A DNA stretch of 41,124 bases from Lachnospiraceae bacterium (lineage in GTDB: Bacteria; Bacillota; Clostridia; Lachnospirales; Lachnospiraceae). The position numbers were made by a program, and so were the translations under genes. The notes under the pieces are model-generated. The model worked only from the letters and a program-made list of their open reading frames with translations. It did not search any database and was not told where the DNA came from. Numbering within the stretch: the stretch's first letter is position 1; the number at the start of each line of letters is the position of its first letter. Below, piece by piece: positions 23,707 through 33,073 of this stretch. The DNA is taken from assembly GCA_024690885.1 (NCBI GenBank), contig JAILOI010000029.1, forward strand, positions 1 through 41,124. The letters are read 5' to 3'.

Positions 23707-24633
23707 ATGAAGAGACGTTTGGTGACACGCAGCGATTTTGATGGATTGGTTTGTGCAATGCTGTTCAAGGAACTGGACATGATTGACGAGATTAAGTTCG
23801 TGCATCCGAAGGATGTTCAGGATGGCAAGATTGAACTATCCTCCAATGATATTACGACGAATTTGCCCTTTGATACCAGAGTGGGCATGGCGTTTGATCA
23901 TCATGAAAGTGAATTAAAGCGTGTGAGCGCTGAGAATTTCAAGGATCGCTTTATTATTCAGGGAGAAGCCAAGAGTGCAGCCCGCGTGGTGTATAACTAC
24001 TATGGAGGTGCCGGTAAATTCCAGAAGGTTACGGAAGAGATTATGACAGCTGTTGACAAGGGGGACAGCGCTGATTTTACCCAGGATGAAATTCTAAATC
24101 CCACCGGATGGGTGTTGATGAATTTCATTATGGATGCCCGCACCGGCCTCGGTCGTTTCCATAATTTTCGTATTTCCAATTATGATTTGATGATGCAGTT
24201 AATTGATTACTGTGTGAATCATACCGTGGATGAGGTGTTGGCCCTTCCGGATGTGAAGGAACGTACGGATCTCTACTTCGAGCACCAGGAGAAGTTCAAG
24301 GAACAGCTTGGTCGCTTGGCTCGCGTAGAGGGCAAGGTGGTCGTCTTAGATTTACGGAATGAGGAAACCATCTATGCCGGAAACCGGTTCATGATTTATG
24401 CCATGTATCCCGAGGCACAGATTTCGGTACATGTTGCCTGGGGATTTCAGAAGCAGAATACGGCAGTGATGATTGGAAAATCCATCATCAATCGTTCGTC
24501 GACGTACAACATCGGAGATTTGTGCTTACGATATGGCGGTGGCGGACATGCCAATGCAGGTACCTGTCAGTTGGCCAATGACGAGGTAGATAAGGAACTT
24601 CCCAATATAATTGAAAAACTAAATGGAAAGTAA
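23707..24633 (+). CDS. DHH-family phosphoesterase
   Basis: A 308-residue cytosolic phosphoesterase of the DHH/DHHA1 superfamily (NrnA, exopolyphosphatase-like). Metal motifs are RSDFDGLVCA near the N-terminus (a DxD variant), FDHHESE (about 70-76) and the C-terminal RYGGGGHANAGTCQL of the DHHA1 domain. Relatives hydrolyse nano-RNA, cyclic dinucleotide products or polyphosphate; substrate is undetermined. I start at ATG 23707, 10 bases after AGGGGG; the open frame upstream to 23566 runs through the preceding terminator. It shares a bidirectional terminator with the MATE gene. Confidence 0.85.
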   Translation: MKRRLVTRSDFDGLVCAMLFKELDMIDEIKFVHPKDVQDGKIELSSNDITTNLPFDTRVGMAFDHHESELKRVSAENFKDRFIIQGEAKSAARVVYNYYGGAGKFQKVTEEIMTAVDKGDSADFTQDEILNPTGWVLMNFIMDARTGLGRFHNFRISNYDLMMQLIDYCVNHTVDEVLALPDVKERTDLYFEHQEKFKEQLGRLARVEGKVVVLDLRNEETIYAGNRFMIYAMYPEAQISVHVAWGFQKQNTAVMIGKSIINRSSTYNIGDLCLRYGGGGHANAGTCQLANDEVDKELPNIIEKLNGK

Positions 24634-24670
24634 AAAAAGATCCACAGGTATTAAACCTGTGGATCTTTTT
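24632..24670. terminator. bidirectional terminator between the DHH and MATE genes
   Basis: GATCCACAGG pairs with CCTGTGGATC around TATTAAA, with A run on the left and T run on the right. The MATE stop codon sits in the loop. Confidence 0.93.
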
Positions 24671-25994
24671 CACGTTCGAAGGTGGCGCGCTTATAGAAGA
24701 AGATGGACATGGCAGCTGCAATTGCCCAGCCGATGGGCCATGCACACCAGATTCCGGTGGCACCAAGTGTAGTTTTAGAAAGTACAATAGCCAGAACTAC
24801 ACGGAGAATTAAGTCGGTGAAGGTGGCAGCCATAAACTGCTGCATCCGTCCGGTGCCCCGTAGAATACCGTCTGCAACCAGCTTTGCGGATACGACAAAG
24901 TAGAAGGGGCTAAGGATGCGCAGGAAGGTGACACCGGTCATCATAGCCACACCGCCCCGGTCTTCTAAGAACAACAGCAGCAGGTATTTGCCTGCAATGA
25001 AGTACAACAGTACGATGGGGAGGGAAATCATCCACACCATGCGGATGCCGGAACGAAAGCCGGCGTGAATCCGGTCATGCTTACCGGCACCGTTGTTTTG
25101 GGCGGAATAATTGGAGATTCCGTTGCCGATGGTGGTGTAGGAAGAGATGACCATATTGTTTAGCTTAACGGAAGCGGCATAACCGGCCATCACACCGGAG
25201 CCGAAACCGTTGATTACGCGCTGAATAATAATATTACCAACGGAGATGAAACTCTGCTGTAAGGTACTGGGAATTGCAATGCCACAGAATTTCAGGAAGA
25301 TGGACCTGGAAAAAAGGGCAGCCTTCACATTCGTCTCAACCAAAGCCAAGCGGCGATATACCACAAGCAAAGAGAGGATACAGCTGATGCCCTGGCATAG
25401 GAAGGTGGCCCATGCAACACCGGCAACGCCCATATGAAAGGCTTTGACGAACAAAATATCCACAAGGATATTGGCGGTAGAAGAAAAGGCCAAGAACACA
25501 AATGGTGTTTTGGAATCCCCCAACGCGGAGAAAATACCGGTGGCAATGTTGTAAAAGAAGAGGAACGGAAGTCCCCAAATATAAATATCTAAGTACAACT
25601 GGGAATCAGCCATAAGTTCTGCCGGCGTATGGATCAGTAGCAATAACTTTCCGCAGCAGAGGGTGCCAAATAAGATGAGTAGGGCAACCAAAACGCCACT
25701 GGAAATAAAGGTGGTGGAGATGGTGCTCTTCATACGGGCATAATCCTTGGCACCGAAGTATTGGGAAACTAAAACAGAACAACCGATGTTACAACCGAAG
25801 GCAAAGGCGATGAAAATCAGGGTGATTTCATAGCTGTTGCCAACCGCAGCCAAGGCTTCTTCACTAATGAATTTGCCGGCCACCAGGCTGTCGGCAATGT
25901 TGTATAGTTGTTGGAAAATGACACTGCCGAAGAGGGGAAGACAAAACGTCCACAAGACAGAGGATGGATTTCCGATGGTTAAGTCTTTGTTCAT
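24651..25994 (-). CDS. MATE-family multidrug or metabolite exporter
   Basis: A 447-residue membrane protein with about 12 transmembrane segments in two six-helix halves, the MATE arrangement. It begins MNKDLTIGNPSSVLWTFCLPLFGSVIFQQLYNIADSLVAG, the typical family start; the second half opens near FLKFCGIAIPSTLQQSFISVGNIIIQ. It probably exports cationic drugs or metabolites by Na+ or H+ antiport; substrate unknown. ATG 25994 on the minus strand follows TTGGAGG. Monocistronic. Confidence 0.92.
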   Translation of the reverse strand: MNKDLTIGNPSSVLWTFCLPLFGSVIFQQLYNIADSLVAGKFISEEALAAVGNSYEITLIFIAFAFGCNIGCSVLVSQYFGAKDYARMKSTISTTFISSGVLVALLILFGTLCCGKLLLLIHTPAELMADSQLYLDIYIWGLPFLFFYNIATGIFSALGDSKTPFVFLAFSSTANILVDILFVKAFHMGVAGVAWATFLCQGISCILSLLVVYRRLALVETNVKAALFSRSIFLKFCGIAIPSTLQQSFISVGNIIIQRVINGFGSGVMAGYAASVKLNNMVISSYTTIGNGISNYSAQNNGAGKHDRIHAGFRSGIRMVWMISLPIVLLYFIAGKYLLLLFLEDRGGVAMMTGVTFLRILSPFYFVVSAKLVADGILRGTGRMQQFMAATFTDLILRVVLAIVLSKTTLGATGIWCAWPIGWAIAAAMSIFFYKRATFEREKDPQV

Positions 25995-26085
25995 AAGCGA
26001 CCTCCAATTTTCCTTATTATACGGCGGTTTTAGGATGAAATATTCACTAGAATTTTTTCGGGATTGAATTTAGAAACTAGGGAAT

Positions 26086-26115
26086 TTGACGAGGAAGAAG
26101 CTTTCGACTTATACT
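26086..26115 (+). promoter_or_regulatory. promoter of the three-component sensor operon
   Basis: TTGACG (26086-26091), 18 bases, TATACT (26110-26115), ahead of the GGGGGAGAAGG RBS region and ATG 26143. Confidence 0.6.
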
Positions 26116-26142
26116 CAATGAAAGAAATCGGGGGAGAAGGTT

Positions 26143-27159
26143 ATGGGAGTACGTCAACGAATCATATCGATTTTACTTGGTACTTGTTTGTTGCTTTGCG
26201 GCTGTGGTGCTGCAAAGCCTGCGGTGGAACCCTTGCCGGAGGAAAACAAGCTAGTCATCTATACATCACACAAGGCTGAAATCTACGAGCCAATTATCCA
26301 GGAATTTGAAGAGCGAACCGGAATCTGGGTCGAGGTATATGACGGAGGAAGTAGTGAACTGCTACAACGGATTGCAAAGGAGTCTGCAGATCCGAACGCC
26401 GATGTGATTTTCGGTGGTGGAGCAGATACCTTGCATGCCTATTCCGATTATTTTGCACCCTATGAGGTGAAGGTACGAAATCAAATCACCTCGGATTATG
26501 CGCCGGAAGACAATGGATTTACATTGTTTTCCGAATTCCCCATTGTATTCGTATATAACAAAAAGCTGGTCTTCTCGGCAGGTACGCCCCAGACTTGGTC
26601 GGAACTGCTGGAAGGGAAGTGGAAGGGCAAGATTGCCTATGCAAATCCGGCAAATTCCGGAAGTGCCTACACGGCGCTTTGCACCCTCCTTACGGTGACG
26701 CGGGATCGTATGGAGCAGCAGGAGGTGATTGAGAAGTTTACATCCAATCTCAACGGAAAGCTTTGTGATAGTTCTGCCGAGGTGTTAGAGGAAGTAATTT
26801 CCGGCTCCAGCGCAGTTGGAATTGCAACGGAAGATGAGGCCAAGAAATACATAGAACAGGGCGCCGATATCGGGATTGCATATCCGGAAGACGGAACAGC
26901 TGTGGTGCCGGATGGTACCGCCATTGTAAAAGGTGCGAAGCACGAAGAGAATGCGAAGCTGTTTTTGGAGTTTAGCGTATGCGATGATGCCCAGCAGTTG
27001 CTGCAGGAATATGGCTATCGTCGAAGCGTGCGAGATGATTTGAAAAGTGAAGCCTCTGTGGAAGCCATCGACTATGACATGGAGTGGGCGCAGAATAACC
27101 GGGAGGATACCTTGTCCAGGTTCCACTACGCCTTTGTGGGAGAGGAGGGTGCGCAATGA
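26143..27159 (+). CDS. HptA/AfuA-like solute-binding lipoprotein, sensor component
   Basis: A 338-residue exported lipoprotein. The lipobox LLCGC gives a lipidated C21. The remainder is a periplasmic-binding-protein fold of the iron/hexose-phosphate type (LVIYTSHKAEIYEPIIQEFEERTGIWVEVYDGGSSELLQRI ... ADVIFGGGADTL). It overlaps the kinase gene by four bases (ATGA). The order binding protein, kinase, AraC-type regulator is that of HptASR in Staphylococcus, where HptA senses glucose 6-phosphate outside the cell. I infer a similar sensing role; the ligand is not determined by sequence. Confidence 0.85.
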   Translation: MGVRQRIISILLGTCLLLCGCGAAKPAVEPLPEENKLVIYTSHKAEIYEPIIQEFEERTGIWVEVYDGGSSELLQRIAKESADPNADVIFGGGADTLHAYSDYFAPYEVKVRNQITSDYAPEDNGFTLFSEFPIVFVYNKKLVFSAGTPQTWSELLEGKWKGKIAYANPANSGSAYTALCTLLTVTRDRMEQQEVIEKFTSNLNGKLCDSSAEVLEEVISGSSAVGIATEDEAKKYIEQGADIGIAYPEDGTAVVPDGTAIVKGAKHEENAKLFLEFSVCDDAQQLLQEYGYRRSVRDDLKSEASVEAIDYDMEWAQNNREDTLSRFHYAFVGEEGAQ

Positions 27160-28859
27160 AACTATCCTTTCGCAAAGAACTCCTGCTGTGCTTCGTTGTT
27201 GTCACCATCATTCCGCTGATGATTACCAGTGTGTGTTTGATGAATTTATTTCAGAAGCGGGTGGATCATGCCGTAGAAGAAAATGCAACGCAACAGCTGT
27301 ACGGGATCGAAGAGACCATGACGACGGTATTTTCGGATATGGAAACGCTGTTGGAAGAGTTGAGTAAGCGGTCTGCAATTGCTGTTGGAATTGCAACAAA
27401 TGATTCCTGGGAACGAAACCAGGCATACACCACCCTTTATGAGAAGACGGCAGATTATCGGGAGAAGGCAATTTTTGAAATATACGATGCAGAGGGCACC
27501 TGTCGCTACAGCACCGGTGCCACGGGAACCATCGGAAATCTGCCCACCTATTGGGGGATTTTAAAAGAAGCCAAAACCCATCCGGATGAGATGGTGGTGG
27601 GCCGCGCGTCCCGGTACGTAAAGTCCGGCGCAAAACTGCATTTGGCCAGAGGAATCTGGGATGAAGAAGACAATTTGATTGGCTATCTGTTGGTGGGTTT
27701 TAATGATGCCCAGTTCGAAGAATTATTAGGGAAAACCTATAATGCCTCCGGCGGAATTACCATCTTAGATCACACCTGGAACGAGGTGTACAGTTCCCCG
27801 TACGCACAGAAGGAGGAACTTGCCAAGAAATTGCGCAGCCGCTATTTTGCAGGAGAAAGTTTGAGCCGGAAGGAAGATTCCTTTTTGACGTATATGGAAC
27901 CGCTGGAAGCATATGGACTGTATGTGGCAATTGGAGAGCGGGACATCTTTACCGCCGGTTTCTCCCGGATTTTAATTCAGGTATTGATTGGTGTTGCGGT
28001 GGCAGCATTCGTCGTCTGCTTAGCGGTCTCCGGTGTGATGAGTAACTTCCTTACGAAGCCCATCCATGAACTGACCACGGTGATGCAGAAGGTGCGCCAG
28101 GGCCAGATGGATGCCCGGGTAAACTCCATGCGGGAAGATGAGTTTGGATTATTGTCGGATACCTTCGATGAGATGACGGCAGATTTGAAGGAATATATGG
28201 AAATCCAGGTGCGCCAACAGAAGGAACTAAACGATGTGACCATCGCAGCCATGCAGGCCCAATTGAATCCGCACTTTCTATACAATACCTTGGATACCAT
28301 GAAATGGGTGGCCAAATCCAAAGACGTGCCGCAGTTGGCCAACATGGCCTCCGACCTGGCCAATATTTTACGAACCAGTATTTCGGGGGCACAGTTTATT
28401 CGTCTGGCAGAAGAATTGCAGCTGGTGAAGTCTTACATGAAAATCCAGCAGATTCGATTTGAGAATTCGTTTGCCTACGATGTGGAAGTGCCCATGGAGC
28501 TGGAGTATTACAAGATTCCGAAGCTGATTATTCAGTCGGTGGTGGAAAATGCACTGATTCATGGACTCAAAGGCCGGGACCATGGTCAGATTTTTGTAAA
28601 TATCTATGACGAAGAAGAAATCCTCTATATCGAAGTCAGCGATGATGGCAACGGCATGTCCCGGGAAGAGATGGAACGGATCAATCGCGGGGAGTGTGCC
28701 AGAGAGCAAGAGGTGGGCAGACGTCGTCACATCGGCCTGGACAGCATTGCCAAGATCCTTAGACTTCATTACGGGGCAGATGCCGGCGTCCGGGTTGAGG
28801 CAGTGGTAAGTGGTGGCACCAAAGTGGTGCTGTATTTCCCATTGAAGAGAGAAGGTTAA
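27156..28859 (+). CDS. sensor histidine kinase (HptS/YesM-like)
   Basis: A 567-residue membrane kinase. It has TM1 at about residues 7-28, an extracytoplasmic sensor of about 240 residues, TM2 at about 268-292, a HAMP linker (LTKPIHELTTVMQKV), the His_kinase box with H373 in QLNPHFLYNTLDTM, and an HATPase_c domain with N-box SVVENALIHGL and G-box DDGNGM. It is the second gene of the operon and overlaps both neighbours closely (four bases with the lipoprotein gene, one base before the regulator). Confidence 0.93.
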   Translation: MKLSFRKELLLCFVVVTIIPLMITSVCLMNLFQKRVDHAVEENATQQLYGIEETMTTVFSDMETLLEELSKRSAIAVGIATNDSWERNQAYTTLYEKTADYREKAIFEIYDAEGTCRYSTGATGTIGNLPTYWGILKEAKTHPDEMVVGRASRYVKSGAKLHLARGIWDEEDNLIGYLLVGFNDAQFEELLGKTYNASGGITILDHTWNEVYSSPYAQKEELAKKLRSRYFAGESLSRKEDSFLTYMEPLEAYGLYVAIGERDIFTAGFSRILIQVLIGVAVAAFVVCLAVSGVMSNFLTKPIHELTTVMQKVRQGQMDARVNSMREDEFGLLSDTFDEMTADLKEYMEIQVRQQKELNDVTIAAMQAQLNPHFLYNTLDTMKWVAKSKDVPQLANMASDLANILRTSISGAQFIRLAEELQLVKSYMKIQQIRFENSFAYDVEVPMELEYYKIPKLIIQSVVENALIHGLKGRDHGQIFVNIYDEEEILYIEVSDDGNGMSREEMERINRGECAREQEVGRRRHIGLDSIAKILRLHYGADAGVRVEAVVSGGTKVVLYFPLKREG

Positions 28860-28860
28860 C

Positions 28861-29628
28861 ATGTACAAGATTGTAGTAATCGATGATGAAAAATTAGTGC
28901 GCCAGGGGATTGTGCTGGAGATTGACTGGAATGCCGTAGGTGGCAGTGTGGTGGGGGAAGCGGAGAACGGCCGCGAGGGCTTAGAGGTGATTCGTCGCCT
29001 TCAGCCGGATCTGATTGTATGTGATATCCGTATGCCGGATATGGATGGGTTAGAGATGCTTCGGATTCTGCGGGAGGAAGATGGCAACATGGTGCCGATT
29101 ATTTTCCTGACGGCGTATGGGGATTTCAAATATACCCAACAGGCAATCCGATATGGAGCCAACGATTATCTGCTCAAGCCCTTCCGCGATGGAGATCTGG
29201 AGCAGGCGGTGAAAACTCTGATGCATCGGGCCCAAGGTAAGCAGGAGGAAGCATCCCGTGAACTGGAAGAAGAGGTGCTTTCCCAGAAAGCCTTAGGAAG
29301 CAGTGGCAAGAGTAAGTACGTGGTGGAAGCCCTCGCCTATATCGCACAGCATTATGGGGAACAGGAATTGCGGCTTCGGGATATTGCAGAAGCGCTGCAC
29401 ATGAGTGAGGGACATCTGTCTCATACCTTTAAGAAAGAGACGGAGTATACGGTGAACAATTACATCACACGCTTCCGGATTCGTTCTGCCATGAAGCTTC
29501 TGAAGGATTGCAGACGGAAGGTGTATGAAGTGGCGGAATTAGTGGGCTATAAGGATCTGGCATACTTTTCCACCACCTTTAAAAATATCACCGGTATGAC
29601 TCCTTCGGAATACCAGAATCGAGACTAG
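28861..29628 (+). CDS. AraC-type response regulator (HptR/YesN-like)
   Basis: A 255-residue transcription factor. The receiver domain (1-120) has DDE at 8-10, phospho-acceptor D55 (VCDIRMPDMDG) and the conserved KPF lysine. The C-terminal domain (about 150-255) has two helix-turn-helix motifs of the AraC family (LRDIAEALHMSEGHLSHTFKKET and VYEVAELVGYKDLAYFSTTFKNITGMTPSEYQ). It most likely activates the ABC importer operon that starts 140 bases later. Confidence 0.93.
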   Translation: MYKIVVIDDEKLVRQGIVLEIDWNAVGGSVVGEAENGREGLEVIRRLQPDLIVCDIRMPDMDGLEMLRILREEDGNMVPIIFLTAYGDFKYTQQAIRYGANDYLLKPFRDGDLEQAVKTLMHRAQGKQEEASRELEEEVLSQKALGSSGKSKYVVEALAYIAQHYGEQELRLRDIAEALHMSEGHLSHTFKKETEYTVNNYITRFRIRSAMKLLKDCRRKVYEVAELVGYKDLAYFSTTFKNITGMTPSEYQNRD

Positions 29629-29684
29629 CACATCGGATGTTAGAAACATCTTTGGATTTTAAAAATAATAACAGGTTTGTCCCG

Positions 29685-29713
29685 TTTTGTTGGAAAACCA
29701 TCAATTTTATAAT
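29685..29713 (+). promoter_or_regulatory. promoter of the ABC importer operon
   Basis: TTTTGT (29685-29690), 17 bases, TATAAT (29708-29713). The poor -35 box fits activator dependence. A 20-base palindromic element fills the spacer. Confidence 0.6.
29686..29705 (+). promoter_or_regulatory. palindromic operator in the ABC importer promoter
   Basis: TTTGTTGGAAAACCATCAAT matches 18 of 20 bases of the palindrome at the crp-like gene (37195-37214). It lies between the -35 and -10 boxes, a position where bound protein would block polymerase. Confidence 0.6.
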
Positions 29714-29760
29714 AATCCCAGGAACACCAATACAGGTGATTTCGGGGATTATTTTTATTT
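29711..29760 (+). terminator. terminator of the sensor operon overlapping the next promoter
   Basis: AATAATCCC (29711-29719) pairs with GGGATTATT (29745-29753), with an inner CACC/GGTG stem, then a TTTATTT tail. Its 5' arm overlaps the -10 box of the importer promoter, so only read-through RNA from the regulator gene carries the full hairpin. Confidence 0.65.
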
Positions 29761-29771
29761 AGGAGGGAAAT

Positions 29772-31175
29772 ATGAAAAAACGAGTATTATCCATGTTACT
29801 CACTGCATGTATGGCAGTGACAGCCCTGGTGGGATGTGGTTCCGGCGCATCTTCCACAACAGAAAAAGCAGCCGGTGGGGAAACGGTTGCATCCGAAGAT
29901 ACCTCGGATGAAAATTTGACAGAGACCCAGAAGATCATTAAGGAAGCAGAGAGTATGACTCTGGAAGAATTGGCAGCGAAGGCCATCGAAGAGTCCAACG
30001 GAAAAACCTTCTACGGCGTAGGAAATTCCAGCCGTGGTAAGACCGCGCTTCCTCTGTTTATCGAGTATCTGCAGTCCATCGACCCATCCTACAATATGGA
30101 GTACGAGTGGCAGCAGCCGAAGAACAACAAGATTTTTGAGCAGTTATCCGCAGATTCCTTAAAGCCGGAAGGCACCTTTGCCATGACCTTGATTCAGGAT
30201 GGTAACCAGATTGAGTCCAAGATGGTACAGACCGGTATCTTAGATACCTACATTCCGAAGGAATGGGCAGAGGCCAACGGAACCACACCGGATGAGGTGG
30301 AGGGATACTTAAGCCTGCAGACATTGAACAAGGTGTTTATGTACAACTGCACCGGTTCCAAGGAATATGACAACTGCTGGGATTTCGTAGCAGAAGGAGA
30401 ACATGCCTTATTTATGGACATTGATTCCGAGGTCGTAGGTAAGAACTTCTTATACATGCTCACCGAGGATAAGTATGCAGCACAGTTAAAGAGTGCATAT
30501 GAAGCGCTCAGTGCTGAGGAGAAGGCATACTTCGATCCAACCATCAAGGAGATGGAAGGTGAGGCTACCAACTTAGGCTTAGGTGCAGACGGCAAATATG
30601 CCCTGGCTTGGATTAAGTTGTGGGTAGAAAGCTACAACGAGCAGACCGATGATGGCCCAATCTGCAATACCCTGGTAGCTGAATCTGCAACCGATCAGTC
30701 CGGTTTATTGGTATATTCCAAGCTTCGTTCCGTTGAGGAATCCGCCGGTGTATCGGTAAACAACATCAAAGTTGCTGCATACCAGGATGGTTATACCGGA
30801 ATGGGCGGCTATGGATATTGCCACTATTTATTTGTTACCGACAATACCCCATTGCCATGGACCGCATGTGCATTCATCGCTTACATGACCACAACCGAGG
30901 ATGGATTCAGTGCCTGGGGCAAGGACATGGGTGGATATTCCTCCAATCCGGAGGTTGCCAAGGCAATCGAAACCACATACGGACATTCCAAGGGTGGTTA
31001 TGACGAAGAAGGCAACAATGTATACGACTGCAAGAATGACCGTGGTTACGATTGGTGGACCACAGACGGTGGTTTGGTCTTAGAAGATCCACAGTACTGC
31101 GCATCGGTATCCTTTACCGTAGGTAGCTGGATTGAGCTGTTGACCAAGTACGCAGATCAGGTAGAAGAAGAGTAA
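29772..31175 (+). CDS. ABC importer solute-binding lipoprotein
   Basis: A 467-residue exported lipoprotein: signal peptide, lipobox with C22 (ALVGCGSG), a Ser/Thr/Glu linker to about residue 65, then a large binding-protein fold that begins GKTFYGVGNSSRGKTALPLFIEYLQSI. It is longer than typical AfuA/FbpA proteins (about 340) and does not show a clear ligand signature. It is the first gene of the importer operon; the transporter proteins are of the iron/hexose-phosphate (AfuABC/FbpABC) type, so a phosphorylated sugar or similar anion is a reasonable guess. Confidence 0.85.
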   Translation: MKKRVLSMLLTACMAVTALVGCGSGASSTTEKAAGGETVASEDTSDENLTETQKIIKEAESMTLEELAAKAIEESNGKTFYGVGNSSRGKTALPLFIEYLQSIDPSYNMEYEWQQPKNNKIFEQLSADSLKPEGTFAMTLIQDGNQIESKMVQTGILDTYIPKEWAEANGTTPDEVEGYLSLQTLNKVFMYNCTGSKEYDNCWDFVAEGEHALFMDIDSEVVGKNFLYMLTEDKYAAQLKSAYEALSAEEKAYFDPTIKEMEGEATNLGLGADGKYALAWIKLWVESYNEQTDDGPICNTLVAESATDQSGLLVYSKLRSVEESAGVSVNNIKVAAYQDGYTGMGGYGYCHYLFVTDNTPLPWTACAFIAYMTTTEDGFSAWGKDMGGYSSNPEVAKAIETTYGHSKGGYDEEGNNVYDCKNDRGYDWWTTDGGLVLEDPQYCASVSFTVGSWIELLTKYADQVEEE

Positions 31176-31197
31176 TTTACAAATGAGAGATACAAAG

Positions 31198-31225
31198 CCG
31201 GGCGGGTTTCGCTCGCCCGGCCTTT
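31198..31225 (+). other. GC-rich hairpin between binding-protein and permease genes
   Basis: GCCGGCGGG pairs with CTCGCCCGGC (one bulge), with only CTTT after it. It is probably a weak terminator or an RNA stabiliser that keeps binding-protein mRNA more abundant than permease mRNA, as in many importer operons. Confidence 0.55.
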
Positions 31226-31238
31226 GGAAGGGAAAATT

Positions 31239-33056
31239 ATGGAGCAGACACAGATTAATTCATCAAAGATTTTTTTGAATAAAGTTCGGACGTTTTTATC
31301 GAAGCCCCAGAATGTCATCCTGCTCCTGTTCGGAACAGTGCTGACCTTTACAACGATTGCACCGATTGTGGCAATCGTGCAGGATACATTCAAAGTCCAT
31401 CCGGGTACCATTGATGCATTCTTGACCGGACGGGCAGATGGATATTCCATCGTAAACTACGTGGATTTGTTTACCAGTCCACTGGCGAAAACCAATCTTT
31501 GGTCGCCTATTTTAAACACGGTATTACTGGCTGTTTTGACTTGCCTGATTTCCATCTTGTTTGGTGGTGTGATGGCATTCTTAGTGACCAGAACCAATTT
31601 AAAGTACAAGAAATACTTAAGTTCGATTTTTATCTTCCCATACATCATGCCCCAGTGGACACTGGCAGTTGTGTGGCAGCACCTTTTTTACAGCAACCAA
31701 ATCACTGGAACCTCCAATGGTTTGCTTGCATCCTTATTTGGAATATTAGCTCCTAAGTGGTGGTGCATGGGCCTTTTCCCAAGTGCCGTGGTATTGGGAT
31801 TGCATTACGCACCCTTTGCCTACATCATGATTGGCGGAATCTTCCGCAACATGGATGCAAACTTAGAGGAGGCAGCCACGATTCTTGATACCCCAAAGTG
31901 GAAGATTATGTTTCGTGTAACGCTTCCCATGGTAAAGCCGGCCATCTTATCCACCATCCTGTTGGTATTCGGAAGTGCCATGGGCTCCTATCCGGTTCCG
32001 CATTACTTAGGACTTACAACGCTTTCTACCAAGTACGTGTCCCTAAATTCCAAGTACACCGGAGAAGCCAGTATCTTAGCCATCATTATGATGATCTTCG
32101 GTATTTTGATTTTGGGAATGAACCAGCTGTCGCTGAAGAGTAGAAAAAGCTATACAACCGTGACCGGTAAATCCGGTCAGATTTCCAAAATTAATCTGGG
32201 GAAAGTTGGAAAACACCTGATTGCAATTCTGTTGATTGTACTGACCTTTTTCACTAGTATTTTTCCAATCATCTCCTTTGCGATTGAGACATTCCTGCCA
32301 AATCCGGGAGATTATAGTTTCCTCTATAATCACGATTTGAGCATGTTAACCACTAAGTGGTGGGTGTCTCGCAGTAACGCAGACAGCGCCATGTATGGAC
32401 AGCATGGAATCTTGTTTAACAAAACCATCTGGCATGCATTCGGAGGAACCATGTTAGTCGCTGTGATTTGTGCCATCGTGGCTGGAACCATCGGAACCTT
32501 GATCGGTTATGCGGTGTCCAAGAATCGCCGCAACCGATTTGCAAACTATGTAAACAACATGGCATTTTTACCATATTTAATGCCATCCCTTGCCGTGGGT
32601 GCAGCGTATTTCATCCTGTTCTCCAATGACAAGATCAACTTGTTTAACACCTATGCACTGTTGATTATTGTGGGTACCGTGAAGTACATCCCGTTTGCCA
32701 GCCGAAGCGCATTAAATTCCATGCTTCAGCTCAGCGGCGAAATCGAGGAGGCGGCCATTATCCAGGATATTCCGTGGGTAAAGCGTATGACACACATTAT
32801 CATTCCGATTCAGAAGTCGTCCATCATCAGCGGATTCTTGCTTCCGTTTATGACCTGTTTGCGAGAGTTATCCTTGTTCCTGTTGCTTTGTACCCAGGGA
32901 TTCATCCTCTCCACGACACTGGATTACTTCGATGAGATGGGATTGTACGCATTCTCCAGTGCCATCAACTTGATTTTGATTGTGACGATTTTGATTTTTA
33001 ATACGCTGATTAACAAGATTACCGGAGCCAGCCTGGATGAAGGAATCGGCGGCTGA
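31239..33056 (+). CDS. ABC importer permease, two fused transmembrane domains
   Basis: A 605-residue membrane protein with about 12 transmembrane segments in two halves, as in FbpB/AfuB. Each half carries an EAA coupling loop: EEAATILDTPKWKIMFRVTLP (first half) and EEAAIIQDIPWVKRMTHIIIP (second half). ATG 31239 follows GGAAGGG; a TTG at 31224 is in frame but weaker. It forms the channel for the binding protein and ATPase encoded on either side. Confidence 0.93.
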   Translation: MEQTQINSSKIFLNKVRTFLSKPQNVILLLFGTVLTFTTIAPIVAIVQDTFKVHPGTIDAFLTGRADGYSIVNYVDLFTSPLAKTNLWSPILNTVLLAVLTCLISILFGGVMAFLVTRTNLKYKKYLSSIFIFPYIMPQWTLAVVWQHLFYSNQITGTSNGLLASLFGILAPKWWCMGLFPSAVVLGLHYAPFAYIMIGGIFRNMDANLEEAATILDTPKWKIMFRVTLPMVKPAILSTILLVFGSAMGSYPVPHYLGLTTLSTKYVSLNSKYTGEASILAIIMMIFGILILGMNQLSLKSRKSYTTVTGKSGQISKINLGKVGKHLIAILLIVLTFFTSIFPIISFAIETFLPNPGDYSFLYNHDLSMLTTKWWVSRSNADSAMYGQHGILFNKTIWHAFGGTMLVAVICAIVAGTIGTLIGYAVSKNRRNRFANYVNNMAFLPYLMPSLAVGAAYFILFSNDKINLFNTYALLIIVGTVKYIPFASRSALNSMLQLSGEIEEAAIIQDIPWVKRMTHIIIPIQKSSIISGFLLPFMTCLRELSLFLLLCTQGFILSTTLDYFDEMGLYAFSSAINLILIVTILIFNTLINKITGASLDEGIGG

Positions 33057-33073
33057 TAGAAAGGGAAAACATT

